DNA of 51,043 bases from Bifidobacterium vespertilionis (lineage in GTDB: Bacteria; Actinomycetota; Actinomycetes; Actinomycetales; Bifidobacteriaceae), in the NCBI RefSeq assembly GCF_008698145.1, contig NZ_RZNZ01000019.1:1-51043 (forward strand), written 5' to 3'. The notes beneath the pieces are model-generated. The model was not told where the DNA came from. It did not search any database and saw nothing but the letters and a program-made list of their open reading frames with translations. The first letter of the stretch is position 1. Each line of letters begins with the position of its first letter. This document shows, one piece after another, positions 46,436 through 51,043 of the stretch. A program made the translations under genes and the position numbers.

Positions 46436-46951
46436 CTGGGCTTCGAATGGCCGGGCCTGTGCAGAAGACAACGTCATCCTGAGCAGGGTTGTAGCCCCGC
46501 CCCGTCGTCCTGGGCGGACGGGATGGTTCCCATTCTGAGCGGAGCGTAGAGGAGTCGAAGGATCCTTCGTCGTTGTGCATTGGTCATTGGTGCACAAGTT
46601 TAAGGATCCTTCGCTCCGCTCAGGATGACTGGGGACTGCGTGCTCAGGATGACTGGGGACTGCGCTCAGGATGATGGCGGGAATACCTGCTGAGTGCTGG
46701 TCATGGGATTCCTTCCGAAGGTTTTCTGATTCGTTTCAGAGCGTGTCGAGGTGCAAGCATGCGCAATCATGATTTAAACTGGCCGTATCTGATCGTTTTC
46801 TGCGATGAGAATGATCGGATATGGAAAGAACAAGGCGTTTTGGGTATGCAGCACGCGGTGCGGCGTTAACAAGGAAGGAGTGTTTGCCCGCGTTTGTATC
46901 ACCATGTCTGAAACGTTCAAGTATGGAACAGCAATGATGCAAAGGAAGAGT
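46436..46951. other. Intergenic: family A repeat, then promoter region of the modular GH43 gene
   Basis: Bases 46472-46682 hold the seventh family A copy (AAGGATCCTT twice, loop CGTTGTGCATTGGTCATTGG-type). The rest is AT-richer. GATCGTTTTC-TGCGAT-GAGAATGATC at 46791-46816 is an imperfect palindrome (8 of 10 arm positions) suitable for a LacI-type operator. A good ribosome site (AAGGAAGGAG) at 46871-46880 precedes an 17-codon leader frame beginning TTG at 46884 whose stop overlaps possible starts of the next gene. Confidence 0.6.
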
Positions 46952-49900
46952 ATGACAAGGAAACTACGGGTCATAGCGGCGGCCACGGCGGTCGCCACGC
47001 TTGGCGCGGGTCTCGTCTCGGGCACGGCGATCGCCGCCGGATCCGCGGATGCAGTCGCCACCCAGGCCGTCCAGTCCTCGCAAATCGAGGTTGGGCCGTC
47101 CTGGAAGGACACCGATGGGAATCTGCTGGAAGCCCACGGTGGTGCCGCCAACAAGGTCAATGAGGCCGAGTTCGGCATCGACGTGACCGGCGATGGCGAC
47201 ACGGACGACGACGTGTATCTGCTCTATGGCGAGAAGAAGACCAATGCCACCCGTCCCGTGGACGGCATCAACGGCTACTGGTCCACTGATCTTGAGAACT
47301 GGCACTACATGGGCAATGTGCTCCGGACGCACAACGTGCTGCCCAACAAGGTGATCTCCATCAGCGGCGACGAATCGTATACGGACTACGACTCGCAGCA
47401 GTACTTCGCCGATCACAAGGTGTCCCAGGACGGCAAGACCACCAACTACGCCGCGGGCTCCCAGAAGTACACGGTCCTCGATGAGGCGAATCTGCAGACG
47501 CTCAAGGATCTTGCCAATTCCGGTGAGGACACCGAGGACGCCAAGTCGGCCAAGGCGTTCATCGAACCGTACGTGACCGAGCGTGATTCCAACGGCAAGG
47601 CCATCGCATATGACGAGGCCAGCCTGAAGATCGGGTTCGAATACCTCTACGGCATGTACAACATCGTGGAGCGTCCCAAGGTGGTGTACAACAAGGCCAC
47701 CAAGCAGTTCGTGGCGATCTTCCACTCCGATGGCGCCGTCAACGCGAACGCCGACCGCATCAAGTGGATCGAGGGCCTGACCAAGTCCGGCCTCGGCGTC
47801 ACGGGCGGCAAGACGTACTTTGAACAAGGTATCGCCAACAACGACGCGACGGCCAAGAACACCGGGTCGCGCTACTCCCGCGCGCAGATCGGTTTCGCCG
47901 TTTCCGACAGTCCGTTCGGACCGTTCAAGATGGTCAATTCCACGCGCATGAACTTCGACAAGTCGCTGCACGCCACCCGATTCGGCGAATCGCGCGACAT
48001 GACCGTGTTCGTGGACTACGGCCACGACGTGAACAACGATGGCGCGGACGACGCCTACGCCGTCTATTCCTCCGAGATGAACGCGAAAATGTACATCTCG
48101 CTGCTCAACAAGGAGTACACCGCGCCGATCGCCGCCGGCGATTCCGAACCCGAGGGCGACCATACCTGGCGATCTCGCGTACTGCCGGACAACTCCCGCG
48201 AGGCATCCGCGCTGTTCTACCACGACGGCTGGTATTACATGATTACCTCCGGCACTGATGGCTGGAATTCCACGCCGGTGATCTACTACCGCGCCAAGAG
48301 CGTGCTGCAGGATGCCGTCTGGGAGAAGCTCGGCAACCCGTTCACCGGCGACAATCCTTCCAAGGGATATGATTCGCAGCCCACCTACGTGCTGGTGGAG
48401 GATCAGGACAAGGGCCAGTTCATCTACATGGGCGACCGCTGGGTGGTGGACGGCAGGACCGGTTCCGCCGGACAGAATTCCAAGCTCATCTGGCTGCCGA
48501 TCGAGATCACCGGCAATGCCGATAAGCCGATCAACATCTCCGGTCGTGCGTCCTGGAACCCGTTCGACGAGTCGCTGTATTCCGCACCGAAGGATTATGG
48601 CTCGATCGTGCTCGAGCAGGGATCGCTGCTGCCCGAAACGCTGAAGATCGACGGCAGGGACGTGGCGGTCTCGTGGGCCGATGGTGCCAACGATCAGGTC
48701 GTCTCCGCGGCCGCCGGCGCCACGCTGTCCCTTAACTTCACGGTGGATGGCGCCCGTTACAACGTCTCCGTGCAGATCATCGCCCCCGGTCTGACCTACT
48801 ACGTCGATTCCGGCGCCAAGGATGAGGCCTCTGCCTCCGACTACGCTGCTGTGAAGGCCGCGGTCCCGGGCCTGAAGAACGCCACGCCCGATCAGGTGAG
48901 CGACGGCACCGGCTGGGGCTACGTGAGCAGCAACGTCGTCGCGAAGTCCGACGCCGGCAACGGCAAGGCGGACACGGGCCTGTACACCAATAACAGCGGA
49001 ACGATCATCTCCTACAAGCTGCCGCTCGATGCCGGATCGTACACGCTCGACGCGGGCTTCCACGATTGGTGGGCCCAGTGGACCGACAACCGCGCGATGG
49101 ACCTGACGGTCGCCGCCGCCGACGGCGCCGAGCTTGGCAAGGGCTCCGCCGCCACCAGCAAGAGCGCGGCCGATGCCACCGGAACCGTGTCGTTCACGCT
49201 GGACAAGGCGCAGACCGTCACGTTCTCCGTGACCCGCGCCGCGAACGCCACCGCCGACCCGATCCTCAACTGGTTCACCGTCTCCAAGAAGGCGACCGTC
49301 CTTGACAGCACCATCGTCGCGACCGCCGGCAAGCTGCCCGCGACCGTTTCGATCGACGGCAAGGACACCGCCGTGACGTGGTCGGCCGCCTCCGTGAGCG
49401 CCGCCTCCGCCAAGGCCTCCGTCGTGGCGAGCATCAACGCGACCGGTTCCGCCGACGGCACCCCCGTTTCCGCGACCGTGCTCAACGTGCCCGCCAACAC
49501 CGTGTACTTCGCCGATTCCGGCGCGGCCGCTTCCGCCGCCACGCCCGACTACGACGCGGTGAAGGCCGCTCTGGGCGACGCGCTGCTCAACCAGAGCGCC
49601 GACCAGCAGTGGGATGGCAAGGCATCCGGCAAGACCTGGGGCTACTCGGGCGGCACCGGCACCGGCGTGGTCGACGCGAAGTCCAACGGATGGAACAACT
49701 CCTTCGTCTCCGCCGACTACGACTCCAAGAACGGCCAGATCACGTACCACCTGACCCTCAAGGCCGGCAAGTACAACATCGGCGCCGTCCAGTCGCACGT
49801 CAAGTACCCGAACGGCATCTACTCCACCGTGAAGGTGGGCGATGAGACGATCGGCGCTCGCAAGACCCTCACGGGCCTGAGCGACGCCAACGACACGGTC

Positions 49901-51043
49901 GTCCAGTCCGTGGAGGTGGCCAAGGATTCCGTGGTCGATGTGACCGTGGGCACCGATGGCAACAGCGGATACAACCTGCGCCTCGCCGCCGTGTGGGCCG
50001 CGAAGACCGGCGATGTGACGGTTCCTGAGACCCCCGTGGTGGATGTGGATCAGGCGAACTTCCCGGACGCTGCGTTCCTGAAGCTCGTAAAGGACTACGA
50101 CACCAACGGCAACGGCAATCTGAGCGATAAGGAGATCGCCGCGGTCACCGACATCACCGCTCCCGTGGCAGGCATCAAGGACCTCAAGGGCATTGAGCAC
50201 TTCACCGCGCTGAAGCAGCTGATCGTGGACCGCAACGAGATCACCGCCGTGGATTTGTCCACCCTGGTGAATCTTGAAAAGCTCGACCTGAGCAGCAACA
50301 AGCTCACCGCGCTGGACGTGTCCAAGCTCACCGGGCTGAAGAGGCTCGACATCGCCGACAATCAGATCGCGCCCGCGCTGGACCTGTCCGCCAACGGCAA
50401 GCTGACGTACATCAACGTGGGCGTCAACGCGCTGGCGGCCATCCGGCTGCCGGAGACGACGCAGCATGCTTTGACCAGCATCAACGCCAAGGACCAGATC
50501 GCAGTCGAGGTGCAGGCGACGGACGGCGTGTTCGATCTGAAGACCATCGCCGACTGGTTCGATCCCGCCAAGGTGAATGATCTCAAGGGCGCCGAACTCG
50601 ACGGTACGACGCTCAAGAACATCACGGGCGACACCGTGACCTACGACTACGTCATACCGGACGGCAAGATCAAGTACACTCTGCCCGTAACGCTGAAGGT
50701 GACCGCCGCGCAGCCGTCGGTCGACAAGTCCGATCTGCAGGCCGCGGTCGATGAGGCCGGCAAGCTTGTGGAGTCGGATTACACGGCTGAGTCGTGGGAG
50801 GCGTTCGCGTCCGCGCTGCGTAATGCGAACACGGTTCTGGTTGATGATCAGGCCACGCAGGAGAGCGTGGATGACGCGGTCAGGCGGCTGGCCGAGGCGC
50901 GTGGCGCGTTGAAGCCGGCCGACAAGCCGTCGGTCGACAAGTCCGATCTGCAGGCCGCGGTCGATGCCGCGGGCGAGCTCACGGAGTCGGACTACACGGC
51001 GGAGTCCTGGGAGGCGTTCGCGTCCGCGCTGCGCAACGCGAAC
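46952..51043 (+). CDS. Secreted modular GH43 enzyme with Ig-like, carbohydrate-binding, LRR and FIVAR modules (3' end beyond window)
   Basis: An open frame of 1364 residues that continues past the window edge. A signal peptide (TRKLRVIAAATAVATLGAG... AIAAG) opens it. The GH43 catalytic domain (about 45-545) has DTDGNLLEAHGG, VYLLYGEKKT and IYMGDRWVVDGRTGS with KLIWLPIEI, as in exo-galactanase-like members. Then come Ig-like plus a binding-module-like unit twice (about 550-780 and 780-1025; DSGA...DYAAVKAA recurs), an EF-hand-like loop DTNGNGNLSDKE (about 1049), a leucine-rich repeat block (about 1060-1170) and FIVAR repeats of 71 residues (from 1255 and 1326). A wall anchor is expected downstream. 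AAAGGAAGAG at 46941-46950 supports the ATG at 46952; in-frame ATGs at 46904 and 46934 are less likely. Confidence 0.9.
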   Translation, partial: MTRKLRVIAAATAVATLGAGLVSGTAIAAGSADAVATQAVQSSQIEVGPSWKDTDGNLLEAHGGAANKVNEAEFGIDVTGDGDTDDDVYLLYGEKKTNATRPVDGINGYWSTDLENWHYMGNVLRTHNVLPNKVISISGDESYTDYDSQQYFADHKVSQDGKTTNYAAGSQKYTVLDEANLQTLKDLANSGEDTEDAKSAKAFIEPYVTERDSNGKAIAYDEASLKIGFEYLYGMYNIVERPKVVYNKATKQFVAIFHSDGAVNANADRIKWIEGLTKSGLGVTGGKTYFEQGIANNDATAKNTGSRYSRAQIGFAVSDSPFGPFKMVNSTRMNFDKSLHATRFGESRDMTVFVDYGHDVNNDGADDAYAVYSSEMNAKMYISLLNKEYTAPIAAGDSEPEGDHTWRSRVLPDNSREASALFYHDGWYYMITSGTDGWNSTPVIYYRAKSVLQDAVWEKLGNPFTGDNPSKGYDSQPTYVLVEDQDKGQFIYMGDRWVVDGRTGSAGQNSKLIWLPIEITGNADKPINISGRASWNPFDESLYSAPKDYGSIVLEQGSLLPETLKIDGRDVAVSWADGANDQVVSAAAGATLSLNFTVDGARYNVSVQIIAPGLTYYVDSGAKDEASASDYAAVKAAVPGLKNATPDQVSDGTGWGYVSSNVVAKSDAGNGKADTGLYTNNSGTIISYKLPLDAGSYTLDAGFHDWWAQWTDNRAMDLTVAAADGAELGKGSAATSKSAADATGTVSFTLDKAQTVTFSVTRAANATADPILNWFTVSKKATVLDSTIVATAGKLPATVSIDGKDTAVTWSAASVSAASAKASVVASINATGSADGTPVSATVLNVPANTVYFADSGAAASAATPDYDAVKAALGDALLNQSADQQWDGKASGKTWGYSGGTGTGVVDAKSNGWNNSFVSADYDSKNGQITYHLTLKAGKYNIGAVQSHVKYPNGIYSTVKVGDETIGARKTLTGLSDANDTVVQSVEVAKDSVVDVTVGTDGNSGYNLRLAAVWAAKTGDVTVPETPVVDVDQANFPDAAFLKLVKDYDTNGNGNLSDKEIAAVTDITAPVAGIKDLKGIEHFTALKQLIVDRNEITAVDLSTLVNLEKLDLSSNKLTALDVSKLTGLKRLDIADNQIAPALDLSANGKLTYINVGVNALAAIRLPETTQHALTSINAKDQIAVEVQATDGVFDLKTIADWFDPAKVNDLKGAELDGTTLKNITGDTVTYDYVIPDGKIKYTLPVTLKVTAAQPSVDKSDLQAAVDEAGKLVESDYTAESWEAFASALRNANTVLVDDQATQESVDDAVRRLAEARGALKPADKPSVDKSDLQAAVDAAGELTESDYTAESWEAFASALRNAN
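50714..51043 (+). repeat. Tandem FIVAR-coding repeats, 213-bp unit
   Basis: The 213-bp unit begins at 50714 and again at 50927 and codes for near-identical 71-residue FIVAR modules (SVDKSDLQAAVDEAG... then LVESDYTAESWEAFASALRNAN). The second copy is cut by the window edge. More copies probably follow, because such repeats break short-read assemblies. Confidence 0.9.

Noticed and set aside
46964..50467. Very long frame (1167 codons) on the minus strand under the GH43 gene
   Set aside because: It mirrors the GC-rich codon pattern of the plus-strand gene, has His/Val/Gly-rich nonsense composition, no ribosome site and no recognisable domain.

Overview
The window looks like one contig of a Bifidobacterium chromosome. 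The DNA is GC-rich, starts are ATG/GTG/TTG behind AAGGAG-type ribosome sites, and the block glyS - dus - ftsZ - sepF - yggT - divIVA - lspA - rluD is the actinobacterial end of the division cluster. The FIVAR-bearing secreted GH43 enzyme, GH20 enzyme and LacI-controlled GH43 genes fit a gut glycan user. The species cannot be fixed from sequence alone. Bases 1-20 are a near-exact Nextera/Tn5 mosaic-end adapter, so the left edge is an assembly end and phnC is cut there. The right edge cuts a large modular gene inside near-identical FIVAR repeats.

Left part (1-8 kb): a phosphonate/phosphite-type ABC operon (phnD, phnC) on the minus strand, an aldo/keto reductase behind a palindromic operator candidate, a repeat-rich gap, an unrecognised minus-strand protein, and an HD-domain protein coupled to an EF-G/TetM-like ribosome-protection GTPase.

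Accessory part (8-24 kb): two paralogous LuxR-type two-component loci. Locus 1 (8.3-11.3 kb) sets a regulator/kinase pair opposite a small secreted protein and two small membrane proteins; the kinase has an AT-rich centre. Locus 2 (18.3-23.8 kb) has a divergent lipoprotein, a second regulator/kinase pair, a membrane-anchored solute-binding-like protein with no permease, and a small lipoprotein whose start appears frameshifted at an A7 run. Copies of TAGAC-N4-GTCTA (one perfect site between the divergent genes and three in tandem at 22-bp spacing after the kinase) look like this regulator's operators. Between the loci lie a SWIM/SNF2 helicase, a small protein with a strong terminator, an esterase and an SPFH protein.

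Middle and right (24-51 kb): a thiamine operon (TPP riboswitch - thiM - thiE/thiC fusion), a GH20 hexosaminidase, a deoxyinosine-type DNA glycosylase, the glyS-to-rluD housekeeping block, a LacI/GH43 divergent pair, an AAA+ ATPase of the DUF4143 group, and the start of a secreted GH43 enzyme with duplicated carbohydrate-binding-like modules, leucine-rich repeats and FIVAR repeats. Several families of palindromic intergenic repeats are spread over the whole window. No rRNA, tRNA, CRISPR array or transposase gene was seen.
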